The notes: a model not told the origin generated them from the sequence alone. Counted from the stretch's first letter, positions 35,510 to 43,340 are shown. The stretch is 51,697 bases of DNA from Nodularia sp. (in: cyanobacteria) (GCA_007692755.1 REBL01000151.1:1-51697), one strand, 5' to 3'. Made by a program: numbers and translations.

Positions 35510-35668
35510 TGAGGAAGGAGTCTTGCCATGACCAAATTTGTCCGCAGGACAAAAAGGGAATGGGTGAGCGACGAATTACCAATTTCATGATTAAAACTTC
35601 TGCCAAAGGCTGTAATCTAAATCTACTTCTAGAATAAAGTAGAATTAAAACTAATTTCAGCTGATGCC

Positions 35669-36256
35669 ATGTTAAAACTGAACAAAAAATCTGGTTTTCT
35701 CATTCTAGTAGGTTTTACCCTAGCATTATTCAGCATGATTCCCATCCGACTAGCGATCGCTGCCTATCAGTCTCCCCATCCCCAAGCTATCCTTACCCTT
35801 GGTGGCGGTTCAGATCGAGAACAATTCACTGCTCAATTTGCCCAAAAACATCCCCAGTTAGATATATGGGTTTCTAGCGGTATTCCCCCAGCACAAGCCC
35901 AAGCCATCTTTGAAAATGCAGATATTCCCCACCACCGCCTTCACCTCGATGAGCGTGCTGTGGACACTGTTACCAACTTTACAACCCTCGTTGACGATTT
36001 TAAGCACCAAAAAATTCAGCACATCTACTTAATTACCTCGGACTATCATATGCCCAGAGCCAAAGCGATCGCCACTTTAGTTTTAGGTAGTCAAGGAATC
36101 ACTTTTACCCCTATGCCTATCCCTTCTTACAAACCGAGAGAGTCCATGATTCGCATCGTCAGAGATAGTGGACGTTCCCTATTGTGGATTGTATCAGGTC
36201 GGACTGGAGCTAGCTTTAACCCTCGTTTTCGTGAGCCATTCTATGCGGCTAGATAA
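35669..36256 (+). CDS. YdcF/DUF218 family protein
   Basis: The 195-residue protein has an N-terminal hydrophobic segment (residues about 9-33) that may be a signal anchor. The DUF218 fold follows: AILTLGGGSDREQF, LDIWVSSGIPPAQAQ, DTVTNFTTLVDDFK and IYLITSDYHMPRAKAIA. The SDYHM(P)RA motif is the signature of the SanA/YdcF family. Some members influence envelope integrity or polysaccharide production, but no enzymatic reaction is established for this one. The following acetyltransferase gene overlaps its 3' end by 14 nt, indicating coupled expression. Confidence 0.88.
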   Translation: MLKLNKKSGFLILVGFTLALFSMIPIRLAIAAYQSPHPQAILTLGGGSDREQFTAQFAQKHPQLDIWVSSGIPPAQAQAIFENADIPHHRLHLDERAVDTVTNFTTLVDDFKHQKIQHIYLITSDYHMPRAKAIATLVLGSQGITFTPMPIPSYKPRESMIRIVRDSGRSLLWIVSGRTGASFNPRFREPFYAAR

Positions 36257-36812
36257 ATACACCCTGGGCAGTTATAGCCCTGGCGCACCCTACTGGAAAC
36301 AGCTTTTATGGTACTTCCTTGGTTATCCCTTGGTTGAGAGTTCTTGGCTTCCCATCTCATCAATGAAAGTGGGAATATTACGAATTTTTGGCGCTAATAT
36401 TGGTCAAGGTGTTCGCATTAAGCCAGGAATGCGGGTGAAATTTCCTTGGCGGTTAACTTTAGGTGATTATGTTTGGATTGGCGAAGATACTTGGATAGAT
36501 AACCTCGCTGATGTGACTATAGAAAGTCATGCTTGTATATCTCAAGGTGTGTATCTCTGCACGGGGAATCATAACTGGAGTCACCCTAACTTTGAGTTAA
36601 AAATTGCCCCGATTTATATTCAAGCAAGTAGTTGGATTGCAGCTAAGTCAGTCATTGGGCCTGGAGTGACTGTTGGTAGCGGTGCTGTGTTAACTCTAGG
36701 TGGAGTTGCGGCTAAATCATTGGAATCAATGACTATTTATGCCGGAAATCCGGCACAACCAATTAAGGAAAGAAAAATTAAAATAGATGTAGCTCGAAGT
36801 GAGAAATTATAA
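36243..36812 (+). CDS. WcaF-type putative colanic acid acetyltransferase
   Basis: I chose ATG 36243, 14 nt before the stop of the YdcF gene, giving 189 residues. The protein has the left-handed beta-helix repeats of the LbH acyltransferases: IKPGMRVKFPWRLTLGDYVW, IGEDTWIDNLADVTI, then GNHNWSHPNF with the catalytic-type histidine, and VIGPGVTVGSGAVLTLGGVA. WcaF-like enzymes move an acetyl group from acetyl-CoA to a sugar hydroxyl. It would therefore add another substituent to the glycan. A TIGR03643 gene follows after eight bases. Confidence 0.9.
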   Translation: MRLDKYTLGSYSPGAPYWKQLLWYFLGYPLVESSWLPISSMKVGILRIFGANIGQGVRIKPGMRVKFPWRLTLGDYVWIGEDTWIDNLADVTIESHACISQGVYLCTGNHNWSHPNFELKIAPIYIQASSWIAAKSVIGPGVTVGSGAVLTLGGVAAKSLESMTIYAGNPAQPIKERKIKIDVARSEKL

Positions 36813-36820
36813 GCAAAAGC

Positions 36821-37075
36821 ATGAAGTTACCCAACCTTGATACCCAAACTATTGACCGCATCATTGAAATGGCATGGGAAGATAGAACGCCTATGGAGGC
36901 TATTGAATCTCAGTTTGGGCTGCAAGAGAAACAGGTAATTGCTTTAATGCGCCAGCAAATGAAACAATCTAGTTTCAAAATGTGGCGATCGCGTGTTACC
37001 AATCGTAAGACAAAACATTTAAAAAAGCGAGACTTTATGGCCGGTAGATTTAAATCACAAAATCAAAAATCATAA
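36821..37075 (+). CDS. TIGR03643/DUF2805 family protein
   Basis: This short protein of 84 residues has the family pattern: TIDRIIEMAWEDRTPMEAIE, FGLQEKQVIALMRQQM, and a basic C-terminus (MWRSRVTNRKTKH). It looks like a helix-turn-helix type fold and could bind nucleic acid, but function is unknown. It follows the acetyltransferase gene by eight bases, so it probably shares its transcript, although the family is widespread outside glycan loci. Confidence 0.88.
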   Translation: MKLPNLDTQTIDRIIEMAWEDRTPMEAIESQFGLQEKQVIALMRQQMKQSSFKMWRSRVTNRKTKHLKKRDFMAGRFKSQNQKS

Positions 37076-37155
37076 AGCATGATAATTTTTTTCTCCCTCC
37101 TTGCGCCTGACTGGAGGGATGGTGACTTGACTTGGTTTTTTGCTCAGAATGGCAA

Positions 37156-37626
37156 TTACTGCCCTGAAGTCCAAGACCTGAGTTTGGTCATGACAGGTTT
37201 GTCAGGTGTGGACAAATTGAGTTGATATTGGATTGTTGGGACATGAATACCGTTGCCTTCACGAACGGTAACCAGAAAAGCTGTTTTGTTGCCTGGGTCT
37301 TTGTCGATTTGCTCGATATAACCAGACTGTATTTGTGGGATATTTAAGGGCGTTGCTTGTTGAAATTCTGGGTGGGAAATACAGGTAATGGGAGAAGCAT
37401 CTATATACTGACCTGAATAAAACCAATAAGTTTGTCCTTGGGTTTGAAATTCAAATTTGGACATCACCGTAAATCTATCAAACTCGTCTAATTGCTGATT
37501 TTGTGTACAGGTATTGTCAATATATGTTTCTTGAGCATTGATGGGAGTGCAGGAAAATAACCCCAATATTAAACTCATCGCTAATCCAGTTGTCAGTGTT
37601 GTTTTAGAAATGAATGTATAAATCAT
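37156..37626 (-). CDS. Hypothetical secreted or lipoprotein candidate
   Basis: The 156-residue protein begins with a basic-hydrophobic signal (residues about 6-25) and LFSC at 23-26 as a possible lipobox, followed by PINAQ, which could also be a signal peptidase I site. The mature part contains QGQTYWFYSGQYIDASPITC and many polar residues; two cysteines (near 40 and 82) could pair. I do not recognise the family. It is convergent with the polysaccharide locus and divergent from the DUF1499 gene. An imperfect TCCCTCC/GGAGGGA hairpin (37094-37119) lies beyond its stop. Confidence 0.7.
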   Translation of the reverse strand: MIYTFISKTTLTTGLAMSLILGLFSCTPINAQETYIDNTCTQNQQLDEFDRFTVMSKFEFQTQGQTYWFYSGQYIDASPITCISHPEFQQATPLNIPQIQSGYIEQIDKDPGNKTAFLVTVREGNGIHVPTIQYQLNLSTPDKPVMTKLRSWTSGQ

Positions 37627-37849
37627 TTTTTCCTTAATTTTAACCGTAGATTCAGCCAGGAGAGTAGAAATTTAATCATTAAATCAGCGAACGCACAGAT
37701 ATACTAGACTTAAAACTTAGTTTGTCTAAGTCTGATGAACGCTTTTAGGCGATGTCCTGATTGGCTTGCCCTAAAGTGTTCTTAGGATCAAGTTTTAAAG
37801 TTTATGCACGGCAATCTGCTCCCCAAACCTCTTAAAAGATAAATTTATC

Positions 37850-38341
37850 ATGTCCCATCTACTAACAGCCTTCACACAGCGTTTTCTGCGGATTATCACT
37901 TTCGTCATCTTCCTCACCCTGATTAGTGGTTTAATAATTCCTGCCCCTACTTGGGCTGAATCTTCTGGTTTGGGAGTTAATAATGGTCATCTGAGTTCTT
38001 GTCCAGCTTCCGATAACTGCGTTGTCAGCCAAAATGCTGATGCTAAACACGTCATTGACCCGATTACTTACCATGTAGACCGCGATGCAGCAAGAGAAAC
38101 TTTACTCAAAGTTCTCAGCGTTGTTCCTCGCACAGAGGTGATAGAACAAACAGATAATTACATTCATGCTCTGTCTAAAAGCCGCATTTTTAAATTTGTG
38201 GATGACGTAGAGTTTTATTTCCCGACAGATGAGCCAGTGATTCATACCCGCTCGGCATCTCGCATCGGAGAGTCGGATCTCGGTGTCAACCGCAGGCGTA
38301 TAGAGCAAATTCGCCTAGCTTTGCGCGATTTAAATATTTAA
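37850..38341 (+). CDS. DUF1499 family secreted protein
   Basis: The 163-residue protein has a signal peptide with a hydrophobic core at residues about 13-30 and a likely cleavage after TWA (residue 36). The DUF1499 domain follows, with LSSCPASDNCVVSQ, which carries the characteristic CxxxxNCV pattern, and SKSRIFKFVDDVEFYFP, then the family ending SASRIGESDLGVNRRRIEQI. The biochemical role is unknown. It may act in the periplasm or thylakoid lumen. A GAGACGTT hairpin follows about 35 nt after the stop. Confidence 0.88.
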   Translation: MSHLLTAFTQRFLRIITFVIFLTLISGLIIPAPTWAESSGLGVNNGHLSSCPASDNCVVSQNADAKHVIDPITYHVDRDAARETLLKVLSVVPRTEVIEQTDNYIHALSKSRIFKFVDDVEFYFPTDEPVIHTRSASRIGESDLGVNRRRIEQIRLALRDLNI

Positions 38342-38376
38342 TTTTATTCTTGTTATTAGACACCTTCGGCACAGTG

Positions 38377-38398
38377 GAGACGTTGCATTGAACGTCTC
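38377..38398. repeat. GAGACGTT hairpin repeat
   Basis: GAGACGTT and AACGTCTC flank a six-base loop. It is a recurrent form of short palindrome in cyanobacterial intergenic DNA and may double as a transcription end for the DUF1499 gene. Confidence 0.6.
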
Positions 38399-38536
38399 TA
38401 TAACAGTTAGCCGAAGACGCAAATGCAGCTTCAGAATGTGGTGGATATAAGACGAAATTCATGATACTGTTTGAGCGATGGGCAAAGCCTCCCTCCGGCG
38501 ATCGCTTTATTTACTTTTTTAGGCGAGTATTTTAAT

Positions 38537-38929
38537 ATGTTTCCCTGGACTGGTCTGATAACTGCTCTCACACTGTTGCTGTATTTGGTCATCACCATTA
38601 ACGTGGGTCGAGCCAGAGCCAAATACAAGGTCTTACCTCCCCAAATGACTGGAAACCCCAACTTTGAACGAGTGGTGCGTGTGCAACAAAATACCCTAGA
38701 GCAAATGGTTTTATTCCTACCTGCTTTATGGTTATTCTCTTTCTACGTTAGTCCATTGTGGGGGCCGGGTATTGGTGCAATTTGGGTTGTGGGTCGCATT
38801 GTCTACGCTTGGGGATATTATCAAGCTGCCGAAAAACGAATGATTGGCTTTGGTATCAGTTCCCTGAGTGGTATGGTGCTACTTTTAGGTTCTCTGGTGG
38901 GCATCATCCTATCTTTGGTGCAATCATAA
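38537..38929 (+). CDS. MAPEG family membrane protein
   Basis: I chose ATG 38537, since MFPWTGLITALTLLLYL is the usual opening of cyanobacterial MAPEG proteins; a TTG at 38471 would add 22 untypical residues. The 130-residue product has about four hydrophobic segments, with RVQQNTLEQMVLFLPALWLF between the first and second, a core signature of the family. MAPEG proteins include membrane glutathione transferases and peroxidases; the substrate here is unknown. The next gene begins four bases after the stop. Confidence 0.88.
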   Translation: MFPWTGLITALTLLLYLVITINVGRARAKYKVLPPQMTGNPNFERVVRVQQNTLEQMVLFLPALWLFSFYVSPLWGPGIGAIWVVGRIVYAWGYYQAAEKRMIGFGISSLSGMVLLLGSLVGIILSLVQS

Positions 38930-38933
38930 AGCT

Positions 38934-39242
38934 ATGTGTCACCAGAAGCGAAAAGTTTGGCCATATTTGTGGCGTTGCGCCCTAATTATGCTTATAGCCT
39001 TAACTTTTGGTGGATGTGGTATGGAATCTGCACAGGCTTTGCTGTGGCAACATCATGATTCCCCTGGTGTTTTGCGCTACCATTCCCAAATATCTATCAA
39101 AGATGAAAAAGGTTACGCTTGGCAAGTGCTGCTTTCAAAGTGGGAAACCTGTGTTAATATACCAGATTTTTGGAGTCAGCAAAAAACATACTGTGGCAAC
39201 AAGACGAATGACTTTTCGGCTATACCCAAACGAGAAAACTGA
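38934..39242 (+). pseudogene. DUF3122-like lipoprotein gene truncated by an IS element
   Basis: The first roughly 69 codons encode a secreted protein start: MCHQKRKVWPYLWRCALIML, a hydrophobic stretch with a FGGC lipobox (C28), then SPGVLRYHSQISIKDEKGYA and WQVLLSK. This resembles DUF3122, a cyanobacterial family of about 170-180 residues. From about 39141 the frame continues only into IS sequence (ETCVNIPDFW and so on) and stops at 39242, so the product would be truncated to 102 residues. A small possible C-terminal remnant lies beyond the IS (40615-40704). The family assignment is from memory of its motif pattern and is moderate. Confidence 0.6.
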
Positions 39243-40608
39243 ATCAATTTTGCGGTATCACCGAAAGCTCCACAAGGACTTGTATAATGCCGCAGTTAAT
39301 AATAGGTTTACGCAATACCAAAAATTTAACCACAAGGTTGATTATTTTGAGCAACAGAATTGTCTACCTGCGTTTAAAGAAGTTTGGATAGAGTACAAAG
39401 AACTCCCTAGCCATGCACTGCAAGCAACCTTAAAGCGTGTTGACTTTGCTTTTGAGCGTTGGTTCAAAGGGTTAGGTAAACGTCCCAGATTTAAATCAAT
39501 CAGGCATTACTCAGGATGGACTTATCCAGACTGTGCAGGTTTTAAGGTAGAGTCTAATGGAGAGAACGGGTATCTCAATTTATCTAAAGTTGGGAGTATT
39601 CAAATGCGTGGACAGGCTAAATATTGGGGAAAACCAACTACTTGCACCATTCTTTATCGTAATGGTAAATGGTACGCCTCAATTACTGTTAACGTATTAG
39701 ACCAAGTTCTCAAGCCAGAGATTCTACCAGTTGGTGCTGTTGGTATTGATCTAGGGTGTAAATCTGCTTTATCGATTACCGATGGAGAAAATCATCAACA
39801 AATTGATGCCCCCAAGTTCTTGAGGAATGCTGAACAGAAGATAAAAAAGGTATCTAAAGAGAAAAGACGTAAACGCGCACCCAACAGAAACAAGAGAATC
39901 AAGGCTTCTAGAAGGTTCAAGAAAGTTCAAACTAGAGTTAGTAAGATACTTAGAAAAGTTGCTAACCAACGTCAGAACTGGGTACACCAAGTTGCGACAG
40001 AAATTGTCAGCAGTAATAGCTTCGTCGCCACAGAAAAACTAGAAGTAAAGAACATGACTAGTAAAGCTAAAAAGCGACGCAGTGTGGTCTTGGGGGTTTC
40101 CCCCATGAACAACTTCGTCAAGAAAGGCACACTTCGGCAAAGCTCAGTGACCAAGCGTAAAAAGCAAAAAGCAGGTTTGAATAAGTCAATACTAGATGTT
40201 GGTTTTGGAATGCTACGCAGTACCATCAAATATAAAGTAGAACAAATTGGTGGGGTGTTTGTAGAAGTTCCAACCAAGAAAGTAAAGCCTAGCCAAACCT
40301 GTCCTAAATGTGGACATCAACACAAAAAAACACTAGATGTACGAATACATGAGTGTTCTGTTTGTTTGTATGTTCAAGATAGGGATATTGCTGCTGCCGA
40401 AGTTATGCTTTATTGGGCAAAAGGTATTCTACCGGGGTTAGGAACTAGCCTCGTAGACGCTGATCTTTCTAGCTCTACCTCACGCACCCGCAAACAAGCA
40501 GGAAGTATGAGGCAACTAGGGGAAAAGAAGCGTCAGAAATCTCAAAGCAACTTTGCTAAAAACAAGTTAGAGGATGTAGAAACCTCTAACTCAGGCGAAG
40601 CCAGTTAG
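39208..40608 (+). CDS. tnpB: TnpB RNA-guided nuclease (IS605 OrfB)
   Basis: TnpB proteins are RNA-guided RuvC endonucleases that help IS200/IS605 elements persist. The frame is open from 39007 because it runs through the interrupted gene, but ATG 39208 (MTFRLYPNEKTESILRY) is the natural start, giving 466 residues. RuvC motif I is GIDLGCKSALSITDG (aspartate), motif II FVATEKLEVKNM (glutamate) and motif III QDRDIAAAEVML (aspartate). The zinc ribbon has CPKCGHQ and CSVC. All catalytic residues are present, so the protein may be active. The C-terminal tail, rich in Ser, Lys and Gln, overlaps the region expected to encode the guide RNA scaffold. Confidence 0.93.
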   Translation: MTFRLYPNEKTESILRYHRKLHKDLYNAAVNNRFTQYQKFNHKVDYFEQQNCLPAFKEVWIEYKELPSHALQATLKRVDFAFERWFKGLGKRPRFKSIRHYSGWTYPDCAGFKVESNGENGYLNLSKVGSIQMRGQAKYWGKPTTCTILYRNGKWYASITVNVLDQVLKPEILPVGAVGIDLGCKSALSITDGENHQQIDAPKFLRNAEQKIKKVSKEKRRKRAPNRNKRIKASRRFKKVQTRVSKILRKVANQRQNWVHQVATEIVSSNSFVATEKLEVKNMTSKAKKRRSVVLGVSPMNNFVKKGTLRQSSVTKRKKQKAGLNKSILDVGFGMLRSTIKYKVEQIGGVFVEVPTKKVKPSQTCPKCGHQHKKTLDVRIHECSVCLYVQDRDIAAAEVMLYWAKGILPGLGTSLVDADLSSSTSRTRKQAGSMRQLGEKKRQKSQSNFAKNKLEDVETSNSGEAS

Positions 40609-40619
40609 AGGTAGTTCAT
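40470..40619 (+). ncRNA. Predicted omega-RNA scaffold at the right end of the TnpB element
   Basis: In characterised IS200/IS605 elements the guide RNA covers the 3' part of tnpB and the right end, and its guide is the host DNA just beyond. Here the right end has three mutually complementary blocks: GTTAGAGG (40566-40573), CCTCTAAC (40583-40590) and GTTAGAGG (40604-40611), which can form two alternative hairpins. The predicted guide would begin near 40620. The 5' boundary given is a guess. Confidence 0.45.
40566..40612 (+). repeat. Alternative hairpins at the IS right end
   Basis: CCTCTAAC in the centre can pair either with GTTAGAGG 10 nt upstream or with GTTAGAGG 13 nt downstream. The downstream pair is a 9-bp stem (40582-40590 with 40604-40612). 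Subterminal hairpins of this kind are recognised by TnpA and are part of the TnpB guide RNA. Confidence 0.75.
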
Positions 40620-40704
40620 TATCCCCAAAACTGTAGTTACTGAGTGGCAATTGCTAGTAACAGAAAATACATTTATTTATTACTGTCTAAAGATTCCTGA
40701 ATAA
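40615..40704 (+). pseudogene. Possible C-terminal remnant of the IS-interrupted gene
   Basis: Right after the IS right end an open frame reads FIIPKTVVTEWQLLVTEN and continues to a TAA at 40702. It begins at the junction and has a protein-like composition, and VVxEWQ is plausible for a DUF3122 C-terminus. It overlaps the 3' end of mysD on the opposite strand by 32 nt. If real, about 75 residues of the host gene are missing between the two parts. Confidence 0.3.
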
Positions 40705-41704
40705 CCGTCATAAATAACTCATTCAGAGGGATGCCCACTGCTTTCGCCATTGCAGAAATCACACTTTTAGGAGCAAAAGAACAATACAACCCGGCTTCTA
40801 AAAACCAAGGTTGTCCCTTTGGGTCGATGCGGAAATCAAATAAACTGTAGTGGCGACAACCCAAAGCCAAATGGCACTTCTTAGCCACTTCCTGAACCCT
40901 TTGAGTCATGGGGTCGTTAGGGTCTACAATCCAAGATTTCGTATTATCTTTAGCACTAAAACTCAAGTTACCATCATCCGTTTTTTGGAGTTTATCAGCA
41001 TAGCTGCGGATGGGTTTCTCGTCAGGGTCTAATTTATATTCTTCTAGGGGTAAACCCACTAACTCCCCGTCTTTGACAATAATGCCGCATCGGACTTCGC
41101 GACCGAGTTCGATGAATGTTTCCACAATTACCTCATCTGCATATGCAAATGCTTTCTTCAACGCCGCGTCATAATCAGTAGTCTCCTTTACTAAAGCCAC
41201 CCCTAAAGAGTTGTCAGAACTTACAGGTTTGATGACTACTGGAGGTGTAATTGTCGGCACATCTCCTAAACGCAGCAGTTCTCCACGAGGTACTTTCACC
41301 CCTGCGGCGGCGACAATGGCTTTGGTTCTGGCCTTGTGGCTCGCTGTGGCCATGATATCAGCAGTATTACCTACGTAGGGGATTTTGAGTAGGTCGAATA
41401 GGGCGCGGTAGTAAGTCATTCCCGGAATACAAAACATTTGTGGTAGCACCAGGTCAATGTTTTGCGCTGTAATCAGGTGTATAGCCTCAACCAGAGAAAT
41501 CGGTTTAGTCGCAGCAATATCTTCTAGACTGAGCGAGGGAGGAAATCGCCACTGGCCATCAGGTGTAATATATGCTATTTGAAAATCATAATGCGATCGC
41601 TCTGCTGTTGCCCTCAAGCAATCTTGGGCATAAAGGCGTGACAAATCACAGTAAAAATCATTGTGTGCAGACCCGACTAAATGAAGAATACGAAGTAATG
41701 GCAT
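40673..41704 (-). CDS. mysD: MysD, D-Ala-D-Ala ligase-like MAA ligase
   Basis: MysD attaches a second amino acid (usually serine or threonine) to mycosporine-glycine, giving shinorine or porphyra-334 type sunscreens. The 343-residue protein is an ATP-grasp enzyme of the D-Ala-D-Ala ligase family: TKAIVAAAGVKVPRGELLRL, PPVVIKPVSSDNSLGVALVK (ATP-binding loop), VIVETFIELGREVRCGII, and HYSLFDFRIDPKGQPWFLEA with the metal-binding acidic residues. It is not a housekeeping Ddl, as shown by its place after mysABC. It follows mysC by 142 nt, a gap that contains two kinds of repeat. The amino acid preference cannot be told. NRPS-type MysE is absent. Confidence 0.92.
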   Translation of the reverse strand: MPLLRILHLVGSAHNDFYCDLSRLYAQDCLRATAERSHYDFQIAYITPDGQWRFPPSLSLEDIAATKPISLVEAIHLITAQNIDLVLPQMFCIPGMTYYRALFDLLKIPYVGNTADIMATASHKARTKAIVAAAGVKVPRGELLRLGDVPTITPPVVIKPVSSDNSLGVALVKETTDYDAALKKAFAYADEVIVETFIELGREVRCGIIVKDGELVGLPLEEYKLDPDEKPIRSYADKLQKTDDGNLSFSAKDNTKSWIVDPNDPMTQRVQEVAKKCHLALGCRHYSLFDFRIDPKGQPWFLEAGLYCSFAPKSVISAMAKAVGIPLNELFMTVIQESLDSNK

Positions 41705-41739
41705 AGTTTATTAATATGGATTAGTTTCACGTACACTAA

Positions 41740-41767
41740 GGCGGGCAAGATGCCCACCCCACAAGAG
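41740..41767. repeat. GGCGGGCAAGATGCCC repeat in the mysC-mysD gap
   Basis: The sequence GGCGGGCAAGATGCCCACCC followed by CACAAGAG recurs with small changes at 34163-34190 and, more distantly, at about 45-77. GGGCA/TGCCC forms a small hairpin. It is a dispersed repeat of unknown role. Confidence 0.7.
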
Positions 41768-41805
41768 TTTTAGTATTAATCTCCGTACCTCATCTACCTG
41801 CAAAC

Positions 41806-41847
41806 TGCTGTAACTGATAACTGTTAACTGATAACTGTTAACTGATT
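41806..41847. repeat. Heptameric tandem repeat (AACTGTT/AACTGAT type)
   Basis: Alternating CTGATAA and CTGTTAA heptamers run in tandem and end at the stop codon of mysC. Related heptamers occur at 43252-43285 just upstream of mysC, so mysC is framed by copies of the same repeat in opposite orientation. They belong to the short tandem repeat class known in filamentous cyanobacteria. Confidence 0.8.
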
Positions 41848-43244
41848 TAATCGCCACCTAATTCTACGAGTTTGCCAATATTGAAGTCTATTTTGACCCA
41901 ACCTTTGAGTTGTTGCAGGTTTTTGAGCAAAAGTAAGGGAATCTGCCAGTGATGTAAGGTAAAGAATGGTACGGGGTCTTCAAAACGGTAAATGGCATCA
42001 GTGCCTTTGACTAGGGTATTAACTGAAGTTTGTAATTGTTTCCAGGAACGGATACCAGTTAGTCGCCAGATTTCGTGATATATCCAGTAAGTGGGCTTGC
42101 TACTTGCTAGGGGTTCTGTGGGTGCAGGTAAGGGAACTTTACCAAGATAGGCTTCTGCTACACCAGGATGATTGTAGAACATGGTGATTGCCGAATGGGT
42201 GCGGGGGTTGCATTCAATGGCGTAAACTGTACCGGATTCAGCTTGGATAAAGTCGAAAGAAACTTGCCCAGTCAAGGCCAAACTCTGGACGAAGTGTTGC
42301 ACCCATTCTCGAATTTGGGGATTTTCGACGTTTTCATAGTTGATTTGAAAGGCAGAAGAGTTAGAACAGCAATGCAATCTTAATTCTCCGTCCCGGACTG
42401 TGCTATGTGTGCATAACTCCTTACCAGGAATAAACTCTTGCATAATCCAAGGGTTTTCGACACTGATAGGTAGACTGTTGACAAAGGCTGCTGTCTCTTC
42501 TGAGGTGTCGCAGGGCAGTTTGGTTAAATTTAAGCGGCGAACCGAGTCGTAAGCAATATTTTTTAAAATATATTTGTGGGTTTCTTGACTAAAATCAAAA
42601 TTTATAACTTGTTGCGGATCTGTAATTCTAAAGGATTTGGGGACAGATAAACCAAGCGATCGCGCCTGATCAGTAAAGGCAAATTTATCATCCAGCATCA
42701 AGGTGACATCTGCATCAAAGTGGAACACTTCGCAGTATTCTGATAGTGCAGGCTTGGCTAAAGAGTCATAGTAACTAGCGACAGGACTGCATACAGGTAC
42801 ATAAACATCAACCTTCTCCTTTTTAACAATTTCTACCAGCGCCTGGATATAGCCTTCTGGGTCTGATTGCGGTTCCGGAACTGTATAAAAACCACTGACA
42901 GCTTTGGAGAATCTATGCCCAGATAACCAGTATTTTTGACCTTCAATCAAAATAACTCTGTGTCCTGCGGCATGGAAGCAACGAGCCAATTGCAATGCTT
43001 TGGTCATCTTGGCTCCACTCACCAATATAGTCTGAGGATGAGCAGCCATAACAGGTTTTTTCCTTAATGGCCACTGCACAATGTCCCACAGCAAAGATAT
43101 CAATACTATCAAAGCATTCAACGGTAAGGCTATGAGTAATACTGTCAAAGTAGCGAGAGTCTGGAATAAAGCTACTATCTTGACTCTGAAACCCGTTGAT
43201 GACCTTGGAGATTTCGCCAAAGATAAAGAAATTGATTGTGCCAT
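41847..43244 (-). CDS. mysC: MysC, ATP-grasp ligase (mycosporine-glycine synthase)
   Basis: MysC joins glycine to 4-deoxygadusol with ATP to form mycosporine-glycine. The 465-residue protein has an N-terminal hydrophobic stretch (residues 21-57, VKIVALFQTLATLTVLLIAL onwards) that could anchor it in a membrane, followed by TILVSGAKMTKALQLARCFH. The ATP-grasp core includes YILKNIAYDSVRRLNL, PWIMQEFIPGKELCTHS and VSFDFIQAESGTVYAIECNP with RTHSAI, the metal-binding segment. Length matches known MysC proteins of about 460 residues. Gaps of about 140 nt on each side contain repeats, so processing or partial termination between the mys genes is possible. Confidence 0.94.
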   Translation of the reverse strand: MAQSISLSLAKSPRSSTGFRVKIVALFQTLATLTVLLIALPLNALIVLISLLWDIVQWPLRKKPVMAAHPQTILVSGAKMTKALQLARCFHAAGHRVILIEGQKYWLSGHRFSKAVSGFYTVPEPQSDPEGYIQALVEIVKKEKVDVYVPVCSPVASYYDSLAKPALSEYCEVFHFDADVTLMLDDKFAFTDQARSLGLSVPKSFRITDPQQVINFDFSQETHKYILKNIAYDSVRRLNLTKLPCDTSEETAAFVNSLPISVENPWIMQEFIPGKELCTHSTVRDGELRLHCCSNSSAFQINYENVENPQIREWVQHFVQSLALTGQVSFDFIQAESGTVYAIECNPRTHSAITMFYNHPGVAEAYLGKVPLPAPTEPLASSKPTYWIYHEIWRLTGIRSWKQLQTSVNTLVKGTDAIYRFEDPVPFFTLHHWQIPLLLLKNLQQLKGWVKIDFNIGKLVELGGD

Positions 43245-43251
43245 AAGATTT

Positions 43252-43340
43252 GTCAGTTATCAGTTATCAGTGAACAGTTATCAGTTACGAGGCATAATTG
43301 GGTCTAAATTCCCCACTATATCGGTGTGATAACTGTTCAC
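43252..43340. repeat. Tandem heptamers and a 14-bp inverted repeat in the mysB-mysC gap
   Basis: CAGTTAT heptamers lie in tandem at 43252-43285. GTGAACAGTTATCA (43270-43283) has its exact complement TGATAACTGTTCAC at 43327-43340, giving a 14-bp stem with a 43-nt loop that fills most of the mysB-mysC gap. It could act as an RNA stabiliser or attenuator in the mys transcript. Confidence 0.75.

Larger units (their letters stand above)
39141..40619 (+). mobile_element. IS200/IS605-family TnpB-only element (IS1341 type)
   Basis: The element carries a single tnpB and no tnpA, as in IS1341-type elements that are moved in trans. The right end is marked by alternative hairpins at 40566-40612 followed by GTAGTTCAT, after which the host sequence resumes. 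The left end cannot be fixed; it lies between about 39141, where the DUF3122-like frame loses its pattern, and the tnpB start. IS200/IS605 elements make no target duplication, so none is expected. Confidence 0.7.

Noticed and set aside
37094-37119. Rho-independent terminator after the TIGR03643 gene
   Set aside because: The TCCCTCC/GGAGGGA stem has a long loop and no T-run directly behind it on either strand; the T-run precedes the stem.
39007-39207. N-terminal extension of TnpB
   Set aside because: The extra 67 codons are the out-of-frame reading of the interrupted DUF3122-like gene and IS left end; TnpB patterns begin at the ATG at 39208.
40673-41704. Housekeeping D-alanine-D-alanine ligase (ddl)
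   Set aside because: The fold is the same, but the position after mysABC on the same strand fits MysD; a cell-wall ddl would not be expected here.
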